Of a stretch of DNA of 64,000 bases, positions 28,133-37,414 are shown one piece after another; position 1 is the stretch's first letter, and every line of letters starts with the position of its first letter. Origin of the DNA: Clostridia bacterium (GTDB lineage: Bacteria; Bacillota; Clostridia; Peptostreptococcales; Anaerovoracaceae); assembly GCA_902363595.1 (NCBI GenBank), contig CABJAP010000013.1:1-64000 (forward strand), written 5' to 3'. The notes below the pieces were generated by a model. The model searched no databases. It was not told the DNA's origin and saw only the letters and a list, made by a program, of their open reading frames with translations. Both the position numbers and the translations under genes were made by a program.

Positions 28133-28156
28133 TTATGTTAATCCGGTTATGTCTAT
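28133..28156 (-). promoter_or_regulatory. TTATGT repeats upstream of the HyuA-like gene
   Basis: Two TTATGT copies (28133-28138 and 28147-28152); the second lies in TTATGTCTAT, identical to the motif before phnX. Possible regulator site. Confidence 0.35.
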
Positions 28157-28205
28157 TTTTCAATATAAAATCAGAATTCTTTAAATAATCTTATACTTTT
28201 GTTCT

Positions 28206-29483
28206 CTATTCCCGCACTTCGGGTATGACCACCGTGTTTTTCTTGCTGACGACCATCCCGCATATGACCATACCGATGCACAAGCCTTCCATTATAACAA
28301 ACACCGCCATTTTGTCGTCAAAAAAGCCCATGACAGCCGGGAATAAAACGCCCTCTGCACATGCTCCCAAATAAGCAAATCCATTCAGGATTCCGGCCGC
28401 GCTTCCTGGAAAAACTCGGCAGCCCTGATCAATAGCGTGAAGCCATAGGATACCATTGATCCCATAGAGCGCAAACCCCGTAAAAAAGATACCTACCAAA
28501 ACAGCCCTGGTATCCTCAATCATGGGAAAAATCACCACTAAAGTTCCGCAGACCGCTGCCATGGCAGTAACAATAATACCTTTATTATTAAAAAGTTTCG
28601 TCCCTGCGATCCAAGTGATAATCAATGTTCCAAAGGCCATACCAATGGGCAGCGTTAGATTTGAAAAGGTACTGCTGAGAATCTGTCCTCCTCGCTCCTC
28701 TTCATAATAAAGCGGAATCCAGTTAAGCAGCCCATATCTACAGATACTAGACAGCATCGCGATCCCGCACCACCACCAAAATTTCTTCTGACTGAAAAAA
28801 TATCGCCATGGTCCTTGTTTTCTATTGGAAATTCGCAGCAAAGCCTGCTCTCTAGCCTGATGCCTGTGATTTTTTATCTCATAGTCCAGGAGTCCCCTCT
28901 CTTCAGGTTTTTCCACAGCCGCCACACCGAAAAGATAGAGAAATGCCAGCAGAATGAGCATCGGCAGGATGAAATTTACCCGCCAATCCATGTCCGGCCA
29001 GGCAGCCATCAGCGCAGCCGGAATCAAATAAGCTGTAGCATGGGACATTCCAGAAAAGAAATTGGCGATGCCGATGCCTTTGCCCCGTTCTCCTTGTGTC
29101 CACCAATTTGCCAGCAGCGCGATCCCCCCGACCCAAATCATACTTTGAAAATATCCGTTGGCCAGCCAGATCATCAGTACAGCCGCCCAATTGTTTTGAA
29201 AAGCCACTGCCATATTGAGAAATACCGACATTACGCCGCCGATAATTATCACTTTTTTTGCTCCAATGCGGTCAGCCAGGTATCCATTAATAAAACTTCC
29301 CAGCGCATAGCTGATAAACACACTCATGGCGATCATTTCTTCTCTGACAGCAGTAATATCTAAATCCCGAGACATGATGTCCAGCATATTATTCACGTTG
29401 AATCGGCCTAAATATACCAAATTGTACATCAATGCAAAGGTTAGCAGGCTGATCCATTTACATTGGCTAAATTTTTTATCCAC
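28206..29483 (-). CDS. second OPA-family MFS transporter
   Basis: A 425-residue MFS protein with about 12 membrane segments, paralogous to the transporter at 22505 (shared RYGLLNWIPLYYEEE, GMAFGT and AAGILNGFAYLGA). It belongs to the organophosphate:phosphate antiporter branch, which exchanges phosphorylated or phosphonate-like anions. It begins at GTG (29483) with AAGGAG six bases upstream and precedes the HyuA-like gene. Its substrate is probably related to the one used by that enzyme. Confidence 0.82.
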   Translation of the reverse strand: MDKKFSQCKWISLLTFALMYNLVYLGRFNVNNMLDIMSRDLDITAVREEMIAMSVFISYALGSFINGYLADRIGAKKVIIIGGVMSVFLNMAVAFQNNWAAVLMIWLANGYFQSMIWVGGIALLANWWTQGERGKGIGIANFFSGMSHATAYLIPAALMAAWPDMDWRVNFILPMLILLAFLYLFGVAAVEKPEERGLLDYEIKNHRHQAREQALLRISNRKQGPWRYFFSQKKFWWWCGIAMLSSICRYGLLNWIPLYYEEERGGQILSSTFSNLTLPIGMAFGTLIITWIAGTKLFNNKGIIVTAMAAVCGTLVVIFPMIEDTRAVLVGIFFTGFALYGINGILWLHAIDQGCRVFPGSAAGILNGFAYLGACAEGVLFPAVMGFFDDKMAVFVIMEGLCIGMVICGMVVSKKNTVVIPEVRE

Positions 29484-29581
29484 TGGAGACTCCTTAAACC
29501 GCTATTTACAATTTACTGTCTTTAATTTATCATAAAAGTGTAAAGGATTCAAATTTATTCCTCAGATAAGGAGTACATCTC

Positions 29582-31381
29582 ATGTATTTAATTCCCAGCT
29601 ATTCGATGCTGTCCGCCACTGCAACCACATTGGTATTGAGTATTATATTTTTGATTTTATCCCACCAGAGCGGCAAAACTTACATGCGTCTTTGGGGAAT
29701 TTCCTGGCTGATCTATTCCGCAATGTTTTTGGTGGATTTTTTAAATCTCCAGCTTCAAGCGTTCGCCATCTATTATATTATGCTTCGGCAGATGGCAGCG
29801 CTGGCCGGCTCCCATCTGTTTATTCTGGGCACCCATCATTTCTTCCAGCGAAAACCATGGAAGGGCCTTCTTTGGACCACTCTGCTGTCTGCGCTCCTGA
29901 TTCTGCTGTATCCGGCTTCTGCGTTCCTGCAAACCCTGGTAATTATCCCCAATATCATTTACTGTTCCGGGATGCTGATCATTTCCGGCTGCATGTTTAT
30001 TTCCTACTCCTGGACACAAAATCTGCCGGAAAAGATACTGGCCAGCTTTTTTATTATCGTCTGGGGAATTTTTATCAATCATTTCGGATTCACTCTAAAA
30101 CACACAGCCCTTGCAATCTCCACGTATTTTATCGGTTTATTCACAGTTAACGTGCTGATTTTATTCCTGATCATTATTTACTTTAAAAAAACCCGCTTTC
30201 TCGACACGCGGCAGGCTTCTCGTTTTCGTCTTCTTGTGGAAAATTCTTCGGATTCCATGTTCCTATATGATTATAAAAAGCAGGAATTTGAATATGTCAG
30301 CCCCGCCATATCCGAACTGATCGGCGTTACCGATAAGCAGCTGTATGAAATGCCGGACCGATTCTTTGATTATGTCAACACGGTAAAAAAATCCAAGGAT
30401 GTTGTAGGAATATTTTCCAGACCAATTGCAAAGCCTGGAAAAGGTGTCCTATGTCTTTATAAAAACGGGATTATTAAAAAATGGACGGAAATACACTATC
30501 TCCCAATCCGCGATAATACCGGCACTGTATCTGCCATTGAAGGAATTTTGCGTGACATTACAGAGCGAAAAAAAATGGAGGAAAATCTCAAGGCAGCTCA
30601 AAAAGCGAAAAAAGAATTTTTAGAAGATATCTCCCATGAAATTAAAACTCCGGTGACTTTAATCCAGGGTTACACGGAAAGTCTGCTGGACAAGGTGGTG
30701 CCAGTGGAATCCACGGATACTTATTTGAAAATGATTAATTCCAAAGCCATGATGCTGACGACCTTAGTGGATGATTTGGCACAGAGTTCCGATTTTACTT
30801 CTCAGAGCCTGGAATACCGATTTTATGAACAATCTGCAAAAGAAGTCTTCGATGAGCTATTGAACCAATGTGAGTTCCAAATATCCCAATCAGGCCGTAA
30901 AGCGATTATCGAATCCGCTGTTTCCTCTGATGCTATTCTCATTATTGATCCCTACCGGATTCAGCAGGTGGTATCCAATCTGATCAGCAATTCTATCCGC
31001 CACACGCCGATTGGAAAAGAAATCCAAGTGTCATGCCGTACTTATCTCAACGAGGACCTGCTTCATAGCGTTCCCGATGATGATGATTGTACAATTCCAG
31101 AAGGTGAAGTTGTCTTTACTGTAAGCGATCGAGGAGACGGCATCCCGGAAAAAGATTTGGCCAGAGTCTTTGAGCGCAATTTCAGCGGCGGACGCAGGAT
31201 CGCTTCGGGCGCCAACCGCCATCCGGAAAATATTCAGGGATTCGCTTCCGGCCCTTCCAATTCCGGCCTGGGATTGTTCATATCTAAGGAAATCGTAATT
31301 CAGCACTCGGGACGAATGGGAGCAAAGAATAACCAGTACGGGGGCGCGGAAATTTTCTTTGTTATTCCTTATTATATTTAG
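29582..31381 (+). CDS. membrane-bound PAS sensor histidine kinase (unpaired)
   Basis: A 599-residue kinase. Residues 10-202 form about seven membrane segments, 215-330 a PAS domain, 345-410 a HisKA domain with phospho-acceptor His352 (EDISHEIKTP), and 450-598 a HATPase domain with N-box NLISNSIRHTP, G1 DRGDGIP and G2 GLGLF. AAGGAG precedes the ATG. No response regulator is adjacent; the lone regulator at 20535 is a candidate partner. It is divergent from the second OPA transporter, which it may control. Confidence 0.92.
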   Translation: MYLIPSYSMLSATATTLVLSIIFLILSHQSGKTYMRLWGISWLIYSAMFLVDFLNLQLQAFAIYYIMLRQMAALAGSHLFILGTHHFFQRKPWKGLLWTTLLSALLILLYPASAFLQTLVIIPNIIYCSGMLIISGCMFISYSWTQNLPEKILASFFIIVWGIFINHFGFTLKHTALAISTYFIGLFTVNVLILFLIIIYFKKTRFLDTRQASRFRLLVENSSDSMFLYDYKKQEFEYVSPAISELIGVTDKQLYEMPDRFFDYVNTVKKSKDVVGIFSRPIAKPGKGVLCLYKNGIIKKWTEIHYLPIRDNTGTVSAIEGILRDITERKKMEENLKAAQKAKKEFLEDISHEIKTPVTLIQGYTESLLDKVVPVESTDTYLKMINSKAMMLTTLVDDLAQSSDFTSQSLEYRFYEQSAKEVFDELLNQCEFQISQSGRKAIIESAVSSDAILIIDPYRIQQVVSNLISNSIRHTPIGKEIQVSCRTYLNEDLLHSVPDDDDCTIPEGEVVFTVSDRGDGIPEKDLARVFERNFSGGRRIASGANRHPENIQGFASGPSNSGLGLFISKEIVIQHSGRMGAKNNQYGGAEIFFVIPYYI

Positions 31382-31460
31382 CTTGCTTGTTAATGGGCGC
31401 ACCAAAGTCAGAGTCCAAGGCGGGTGCGGCTTCCGGTGGCCCAAGGCTCCAGGCCGGCAA

Positions 31461-31508
31461 AAGGCCGCCCAGGCAGCGATTACGCTTTCCCGGGCGGCCT
31501 TCTTTATA
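31461..31508. terminator. bidirectional terminator between kinase and oxidoreductase
   Basis: AGGCCGCCC (31462-31470) pairs with GGGCGGCCT (31492-31500), followed by TCTTTAT on the plus strand. It separates converging genes. Confidence 0.7.
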
Positions 31509-31527
31509 TGGGATTATCCTTCTTTCT

Positions 31528-32688
31528 TTAAAGCTCGTTGATTTCTTCGTGAATGTATATTTCCCGCTTTTCCAATTCGTCGAATACGTCCTTTGGATCA
31601 AAGGCATACTCCGGAATCAAAAGCCCGGTATCCTTGACTTTTCCTTTTGCGATCAGCTGAACAGCCACAGACATGGGGATTCCCACGTTCCTGGTATAAG
31701 CTCTCAACTTTTCCCAGCCCGGCACAGAGCCGTCGGATTTGGGATGGGTATGCGTCAGGATATGCTGCACTTTTTTGCCGTTTTTCGTGCCCACTACTTC
31801 GATATGTAGTGCATACCCGTATAGCTCTGTCTCCGTCCCTTCTTTGCTGTTGAGCAGATATTCCGCCACGCAGTCCATAACACCGATCTCTTTGCCGTTG
31901 ATGGTGATCGGGTCATTGCGCAAAATACCCCAATCATAGAGAGCCCGGACCAGCTGCATATTCTTCTGCGGCCAGGTACCTCTTGTCTCAATCAGCCTGA
32001 CGCCTTTATCTTTCAACGCTTCGGCCAGTGTCACGGTTTCCGAATGGGGAATAATGTACTGGGGATGAGTTCCATATGGCTCCGGAAGCGCGATGTCCCT
32101 TGGTCTTGCAAAAGGAGGCACCTGAATGAATTTTCCATCCTCAAAGACGGTCCTGGTCGGCAGATTGGGGTCGTATTCATAAGTTGTTGTAGCCGTTATG
32201 GCCTTGGAAAAGGCGAACGGACGATAAGCCCCGTGACTGACGCGGACAATTTCCACCGTGTCCAGCTGGTTGGCGCCGTACATGGCCATCATCTGGGTGG
32301 TGCCCGGCGTCATGCCAAACCCTGGAACACAAGCTCTCCCATTCTTCTTAAAGATCTCTGCGTATTGATTTTCTTCGCCGAATCCATTGAGGTTAACTCC
32401 ATGGCAGCCCGCCTCTGCAATACACGCCGTCGTTTTTCCATTGAGGGCAATGGTGGTTCCATCCATTACTATGTCATAGCCTTTCATTTGTTTTACTGTA
32501 GCATCATGGTCATTGACATCCACTTTTACAAAATCCACTCTCGGATCATCGAGCCATTTGACAACTTCCTTACCGGCCTTCTCGTCATAGTCACCAACTG
32601 TAATCTGCTCGAAATCGGAAAACTGCACCAAATCTAAAGTTGACTCTCTGCAAATTCTCCCCGCTCCGCCTAAACAAAATACCTTCAT
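31528..32688 (-). CDS. saccharopine dehydrogenase-like NAD(P)-dependent oxidoreductase
   Basis: A 386-residue Rossmann-fold protein of the saccharopine dehydrogenase family. The dinucleotide loop is MKVFCLGGAGRIC, and VPGFGMTPG is a conserved core segment. Relatives include saccharopine reductase/LYS1-type and carboxyspermidine dehydrogenase enzymes; the substrate here is unknown. The start at 32688 has AGGAGG; an upstream ATG at 32715 is rejected. It is transcribed away from the DeoR regulator and is its likely target. Confidence 0.78.
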   Translation of the reverse strand: MKVFCLGGAGRICRESTLDLVQFSDFEQITVGDYDEKAGKEVVKWLDDPRVDFVKVDVNDHDATVKQMKGYDIVMDGTTIALNGKTTACIAEAGCHGVNLNGFGEENQYAEIFKKNGRACVPGFGMTPGTTQMMAMYGANQLDTVEIVRVSHGAYRPFAFSKAITATTTYEYDPNLPTRTVFEDGKFIQVPPFARPRDIALPEPYGTHPQYIIPHSETVTLAEALKDKGVRLIETRGTWPQKNMQLVRALYDWGILRNDPITINGKEIGVMDCVAEYLLNSKEGTETELYGYALHIEVVGTKNGKKVQHILTHTHPKSDGSVPGWEKLRAYTRNVGIPMSVAVQLIAKGKVKDTGLLIPEYAFDPKDVFDELEKREIYIHEEINEL

Positions 32689-32727
32689 ACCTGTACCTCC
32701 TGACAAACCTTTCAATTGACTACTTTA

Positions 32728-32882
32728 TTACCAACTCTTGAGTATAAGTTACCATATTATTATCAGTTTGTAAATAGTTTTTTACAAATTTTTATTAAGT
32801 TGGTAAAAATATTGTCAAAATTAGGTCATTTATGCTATAATAATCATACATTTAAAAGGTTCTGTTTAATCGGAACCAACTT
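32728..32882. promoter_or_regulatory. candidate DeoR operator repeats
   Basis: TTACCAACT (32728-32736), its exact inverse AGTTGGTAA (32798-32806), and AACCAACTT (32874-32882) flank both divergent promoters between the oxidoreductase and the DeoR gene. The third copy lies in the DeoR 5' leader, consistent with autoregulation. Confidence 0.5.
32812..32841 (+). promoter_or_regulatory. promoter of the DeoR gene
   Basis: TTGTCA, 18-bp spacer, TATAAT, 60 bp before the ATG. Confidence 0.75.
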
Positions 32883-32900
32883 TCGAAGGAGGATAACGCT

Positions 32901-33665
32901 ATGCTGCCTCAGGAACGCTACAGTCAATTAATCCAATTTCTGCAAGAACATGAAATTATCAAGGTCGATCAAATGATGAAACGCTTTGATATTTCTATTG
33001 AAACGGCCAGAAGGGATCTTAATCATTTGGAAAGAGAGGGGATTATAAAAAAGATTTACGGCGGGGCCACCCTGATGAAAAAAGAGGACAAAGAGCCTGC
33101 CACCTCGGACAGAATGACGCGAAATCTATCGGAAAAAACCGCCATCGGAAAAAAATGCGCCGAGTTCATCAGTGACGGTGATTCCGTATTGATCGAAGTG
33201 GGCACGACCACTTTGCAGGTAGCGAAAGCGCTCAGAAGCAAAAAGAACCTGATGATCATCACTAACTCCATTCATGTTGTCAATGAATTGATGGATACGG
33301 ACTTTGAAATCTATGTGGTGGGAGGAAAAATCCGCCATGGAGAAGGTTCCATCTCAGGGGCAGTGTCTATGTTTGAGCTGGAAAACTTTCATATAGGCAA
33401 AGCGATTATCAGTGCAGGAGGCGTCACCTTGGAAAGGGGGCTCTCTGACTATAATATTGAGGAAGCGCTGGTAAGAAAAAAGGTTGTTGAACAGTCTCAG
33501 GAAACGATTCTGGTAGCAGATAACAGCAAGTTTGGACATAACGTGCTGGCCCACGTCTGTCCGATCAGCGCCGTAGACCTGGTCATTACCGGCGCCATGC
33601 TCAATCCTGAGCTGATCACACGTTTTGAAGATGCCAATGTAAAACTGGTGCTGGCTGATCAGTAA
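32901..33665 (+). CDS. DeoR/GlpR-family transcriptional regulator
   Basis: A 254-residue repressor. The N-terminal winged helix (RYSQLIQFLQEHEIIKVDQM to RRDLNHLEREGIIKKIYGG) is followed by a DeoR sensor domain (IEVGTTTLQVAK, TNSIHV, VVGG, ISAGGV, ADNSKFG), which normally binds a sugar phosphate or similar phosphorylated ligand. It faces the saccharopine dehydrogenase-like gene, with repeated ACCAACT sites between. AAGGAGG precedes the ATG. It ends 7 bases inside the convergent membrane-protein gene. Confidence 0.92.
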   Translation: MLPQERYSQLIQFLQEHEIIKVDQMMKRFDISIETARRDLNHLEREGIIKKIYGGATLMKKEDKEPATSDRMTRNLSEKTAIGKKCAEFISDGDSVLIEVGTTTLQVAKALRSKKNLMIITNSIHVVNELMDTDFEIYVVGGKIRHGEGSISGAVSMFELENFHIGKAIISAGGVTLERGLSDYNIEEALVRKKVVEQSQETILVADNSKFGHNVLAHVCPISAVDLVITGAMLNPELITRFEDANVKLVLADQ

Positions 33666-34315
33666 AAGCCATGCTGCGCCTTTCCCTCATACAAGCAATA
33701 AGTCTTGTGGATCGCTCTCAGAATAAATACATCGGCTAGCATTCCCAATATTATCTCCGCCGTCAGCGTTCCCAGAAAGAGAAATAGGTTTTTTACAAGA
33801 ATTTGTGGAAATGCCATAAGGATAAAGCTTATTACTACCGAAGCAATGATGCAGGTCAGGTACAGCGGCCATGCTCTGCGGCAGCGGTCACTCAGATCAT
33901 AATCTTGTTCAGCATGGCCAATCATTTGGCAGCCCTGGAGCAGATCGTAAACATACTTGAGCATGAGAATGGCGGAAATCGTTTGCATACGGGTGATCGA
34001 TCGGGTCATCATTATGCCGGATTCAGCTGCCGCCATATTGCCCAGCGCTGCGAGAATCTGCAGAATCTCCAGAATCACCAGCAGTATCATCATTTTCTTT
34101 GCTTCTTGAAAGTATCCATTGCAGCTGCTCATGCCGATTGTACCGATAAAAATTGCAACATAAATTGCCAGCCAGATCAAAACAAACAGAAATTGCAACA
34201 GAAGGATTTCTCCCAGAAACACCCCAATTCCTGTCATGATCAGCTGAGTAGTAATGGCTGCAAAAATAATTTTTAGTCCTCTCAGGTCATAAATCCTCTC
34301 TTTTGGCATTGTCAT
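33659..34315 (-). CDS. hypothetical membrane protein
   Basis: A 218-residue protein with about five or six predicted membrane segments and no recognised family. A conserved-looking loop SCNGYFQEAKKMM separates the first and second halves. The start at 34315 has AGGAG seven bases upstream; ATG 34309 and an upstream frame to 34387 are alternatives. It overlaps the DeoR gene end by 7 bases on the opposite strand. Function cannot be assigned. Confidence 0.6.
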   Translation of the reverse strand: MTMPKERIYDLRGLKIIFAAITTQLIMTGIGVFLGEILLLQFLFVLIWLAIYVAIFIGTIGMSSCNGYFQEAKKMMILLVILEILQILAALGNMAAAESGIMMTRSITRMQTISAILMLKYVYDLLQGCQMIGHAEQDYDLSDRCRRAWPLYLTCIIASVVISFILMAFPQILVKNLFLFLGTLTAEIILGMLADVFILRAIHKTYCLYEGKAQHGFY

Positions 34316-34487
34316 ATAATTCTCCTTGTTCTCTGATTTCCCACTCCTGTGATGCGGCATCTTGCACAGGCACGGCCCCACACCCATCCGGGCAGAACAT
34401 TGTATGAAAATCTTACCATATTTCTTGACAAAAACCTACAGGAAAGTGTATTGTTAATGAGCAGTGTATTTTAGTAGGAGGAGCAAC

Positions 34488-34811
34488 ATGAGACTTAGAA
34501 AAGAATCCGACACCATTCAGGACGAAGAAGTCCTGCTAATAGCAAAAGTATCCGACGCACTCGCCCATCCGGCTCGAATCAATATTTACCGCTTTATCAT
34601 GCAATGCAATCGGCAAAGAGAAAACGTCTGCAATAAAGATGTTGTCGCTGCTTTTGACTATTCCCAGGCAACGGTTTCCCAGCATATAAAAAAGCTGGTC
34701 GATTCCAGCTTAATTGAAGTAAAAAAGGTTGATAAATATTCTTATTATTATGCCAATATGGGCGCTTTGGCTCGTTATCTGGCAGCGACCAAGAAATTCG
34801 GACAGATCTAA
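34488..34811 (+). CDS. ArsR-type helix-turn-helix regulator
   Basis: A 107-residue winged-helix protein. The recognition helix region is NKDVVAAFDYSQATVSQHIKKL, followed by a wing with KKVDKYSYYYANM, typical of ArsR/SmtB regulators. No cysteine cluster of the metal-binding kind is seen. The start at 34488 has AGGAGG; a GTG at 34464 is rejected. A terminator follows directly. Target unknown. Confidence 0.8.
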   Translation: MRLRKESDTIQDEEVLLIAKVSDALAHPARINIYRFIMQCNRQRENVCNKDVVAAFDYSQATVSQHIKKLVDSSLIEVKKVDKYSYYYANMGALARYLAATKKFGQI

Positions 34812-34820
34812 AGCGCACCG

Positions 34821-34862
34821 AAAACCGGTCGCTTGTCAAATGGACAGCATGACCGGTTTTTC
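34821..34862 (+). terminator. terminator after the ArsR-type gene
   Basis: AAAACCGGTC (34821-34830) pairs with GACCGGTTTT (34851-34860) and T-residues follow; an inner GCTTGTC/GGACAGC-type stem lies in the loop. Confidence 0.85.
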
Positions 34863-35006
34863 CAGCCCCTTTAATGTTTCCTTCATCAGACCGCTATTGC
34901 TCGAGCCCCACATCCATCGTGATTTCCCTTGTACTATCCAAACCGGACAGAATCTGCCCTTTGAAATGGTTTTCCGCCGATCAGATGGGTCTTACCAGCA
35001 TACTTT

Positions 35007-36344
35007 TTAAAGCGATCCTCTTTTTCGAACTCTCAAACGAATCAAGACAGCTCCTGCTCCTACAACAACAATGATCCCTGCTGCTGCCACCGCTTTCAGA
35101 AGCGGCGAAACCGATTTATTTTTAGACCATTTATCAATGATCTGCCCTTCTTCATCATAGGATTCCAAGGTCAGCTTATCCTCACTCACTTTGATGATTT
35201 GATAATTGCTGTCTGTCGCATTGATCGCTTCCACGTATTCAGGAACATTTTCTCCATTAAAATACGTGCTCCTTCTCTTTCCTGAGTTTCCCATCACATA
35301 AGTGATATTGCCGATCTCTTTGGTACGCATATATAGATGCTGATGACCGCATAGGACCAAATCCACCTCACCCTGTTCAAAGACCGGTTCCCATTCCTCC
35401 CGAATAGCATCGTAGATGGGATCTCCGTCTGAAATCCCATAAGCAGGATGGTGCATGACGACCACCTTCCATCTGGCACCGCTCTCTGTCAAGTCTTGCT
35501 CCAGCCAGCTGCTGATGGCAGTCAGCTGCTGCTCCCATTCTTCCTCCATAGCGGCTTTTCGATTGTCCAGAAAAAAACTGGTATTAACAACTGCAAAATG
35601 GCAGTTCCCATAATCAAAGGAATAAAACTCTTCGGACACCCCTTTGGGACCATTCTGGGGCAGCGCCAGCATCTTCAGGTACATATCCGCTTTGACAGTC
35701 GTTTCGTGATTACCAATAGCTGTCATCATGGGAATCCCTGCAAAAACCGATGTAGCCTGTGATAAAAACAGATTCCAATCATTCATATTTCGGGGCGAAT
35801 TAACCATATCCCCGCCCATAAGGGCGAAGGCAATACCAGGATTTCTCTGCCTGATATCTTCAACCATCCTACCCCAAGTTTTATAATCCTGACTCCGTTT
35901 TTTATATTGAATATCTCCCAAATATAAAAATTCAAAAGATTGGGCATCGTCAGTGGTAGTAATCCTAGAAGTTTCCCAAGTAGGAGCCGTCGAAAAGGTG
36001 TGCACTTTGCTCCAGCTGGTACCGTCCCCGACTCGATATTCATAAGTTGTCTTTTGACTCAAACCCCTGATCGTGGCCTCGTACCGATAGTACTGGTCCT
36101 CTTTGACCTCGATGATCTTGGCCTTCACCTGATGCTGCGGAGAAAGCTGCATGCCCTCCCGATTGTATTGGACATATCCATCTTTCTTAGATGCACTGTG
36201 CCAAGTAATAGTTTGGGTATGAGCGCTGTCATCAGTCCACGATAAAATAATCTGATCGCTGTCGTACTCCGCCGCAAAGACCGGGGCGTAAAGTAAAAAA
36301 AGTAAAATGATACTCATGAGCGCTGCAATGCAAAAACGTTTCAT
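35007..36344 (-). CDS. exported purple acid phosphatase-like metallophosphoesterase
   Basis: A 445-residue secreted phosphatase. Residues 1-25 are a signal peptide, about 30-120 a fibronectin-like N-terminal domain, about 135-370 the calcineurin-like metal site (LGDIQY, GGDMV, GNHET, MHHPAYG, GHQHLY), and a final membrane segment near 415-437 followed by RLRVRKRG. It should release phosphate from organic esters outside the cell, anchored by the C-terminal segment. AGGAGG precedes the ATG. It may serve phosphorus supply together with the phosphonate genes, but this is inferred. Confidence 0.87.
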   Translation of the reverse strand: MKRFCIAALMSIILLFLLYAPVFAAEYDSDQIILSWTDDSAHTQTITWHSASKKDGYVQYNREGMQLSPQHQVKAKIIEVKEDQYYRYEATIRGLSQKTTYEYRVGDGTSWSKVHTFSTAPTWETSRITTTDDAQSFEFLYLGDIQYKKRSQDYKTWGRMVEDIRQRNPGIAFALMGGDMVNSPRNMNDWNLFLSQATSVFAGIPMMTAIGNHETTVKADMYLKMLALPQNGPKGVSEEFYSFDYGNCHFAVVNTSFFLDNRKAAMEEEWEQQLTAISSWLEQDLTESGARWKVVVMHHPAYGISDGDPIYDAIREEWEPVFEQGEVDLVLCGHQHLYMRTKEIGNITYVMGNSGKRRSTYFNGENVPEYVEAINATDSNYQIIKVSEDKLTLESYDEEGQIIDKWSKNKSVSPLLKAVAAAGIIVVVGAGAVLIRLRVRKRGSL

Positions 36345-36431
36345 AATCCTTCCTCCTGGAAGTATTATTATATGTCAAACAGGAAATTCATATGCGGATC
36401 GCATCGCTGACCGCTTCGTACCGGTTCCATG

Positions 36432-36469
36432 AAAAATGGGACTATCGCATGGCTTTATGCAGCAGTCCC
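36432..36469 (-). terminator. terminator after the Crp/Fnr gene
   Basis: Minus strand GGGACT..TGCAT / ATGCG..AGTCCC (36438-36469) followed by ATTTTTC. Another member of the recurring hairpin family. Confidence 0.75.
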
Positions 36470-36577
36470 GTTTCCCTGGGCAAATTATTATTAATGTTTT
36501 GAAGAAAAGTCATGGTTTGTACCACAGTTCATACTATATCACAACTCCCCCTTTAATGTCGTTGGCATGCCAACATT

Positions 36578-37255
36578 TTATAAAATTTTTTCTAAAAGTT
36601 TAAATTCATCCTTTTTAAACTCAATCAGACCGTCCCGTTTCATCTGGTTCAGCTCGTAGGACAAGGCGCTCCGGTTGACGCACAGATATTGGGCGAACTG
36701 CTCCCGGTCCATATGTATTGAAAAGGTATCCGATCCGGACTTTCTGCCCATGATCCGCAGGTAGGTCATAATACGGTCTCGCAGACCTCTCTTGGAGAGA
36801 GCCTCGAGCTTATATAATTTTTTAATGTTATCGTCGGCAAGAATATGAAGCAGCGCCAGCATCAGCTCCTTGGAATAATCGCTGCGAAGAATATCGGAAA
36901 AATCAGCAAAGAGTACAACAGCAGCTTCATTGGCCACATAAGTCAGAGGTGATGTTCGCCGCCTGGAAACGGTGGCTTCAGCGCCGAAGATTTCTCCTCG
37001 CTGATACATGTACATCAGATCTACGCTGCCTTCAAGATGGAATTTCTCACCTCTTACGGTTCCCGAATGGAGGATGGCAATTCTATGAATCAACTCTTCT
37101 TCAGAAAAGATAATCTCTTCCTCTGCATATTCTTTTACTTTGATTTTCATCCCGTTGACTGCCATGAGATGAAGCTTTTGGGGAACCTCCCTCAAAATGC
37201 CGCAGGCTTCAATGGTTGTCATCTGTTCCGTATCTGCTGGTTTTGATGGTTTCAT
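36578..37255 (-). CDS. Crp/Fnr-family transcriptional regulator
   Basis: A 225-residue regulator: N-terminal cyclic-nucleotide-binding-type barrel (about 20-130) and C-terminal Crp-type helix-turn-helix (DREQFAQYLCVNRSALSYEL). No Fnr-like N-terminal cysteine cluster is present, so an iron-sulfur sensor is unlikely. The start at 37255 has GAGGG nine bases upstream; earlier ATGs (37270, 37309) have poorer sites. Effector and targets are unknown. Confidence 0.85.
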   Translation of the reverse strand: MKPSKPADTEQMTTIEACGILREVPQKLHLMAVNGMKIKVKEYAEEEIIFSEEELIHRIAILHSGTVRGEKFHLEGSVDLMYMYQRGEIFGAEATVSRRRTSPLTYVANEAAVVLFADFSDILRSDYSKELMLALLHILADDNIKKLYKLEALSKRGLRDRIMTYLRIMGRKSGSDTFSIHMDREQFAQYLCVNRSALSYELNQMKRDGLIEFKKDEFKLLEKIL

Positions 37256-37414
37256 GTTTGTATCCCTCATTTCCTTCGGCTGTTTTTTGTAACTTTTGTG
37301 TCGCATCAAGCAAGTTTCACTTATGCTGTCATCTGCGACTGCCGGGACCGGATTCTACCGGTATCAAATTCCGGAAAATATTGATAATTTTCATTTCGCC
37401 CGCGGCAAAGAAAG

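Noticed and set aside
26150..29483. Classical hydantoinase operon
   Set aside because: No HyuB subunit or hydantoin-type transporter is present; only the A-type protein is seen.
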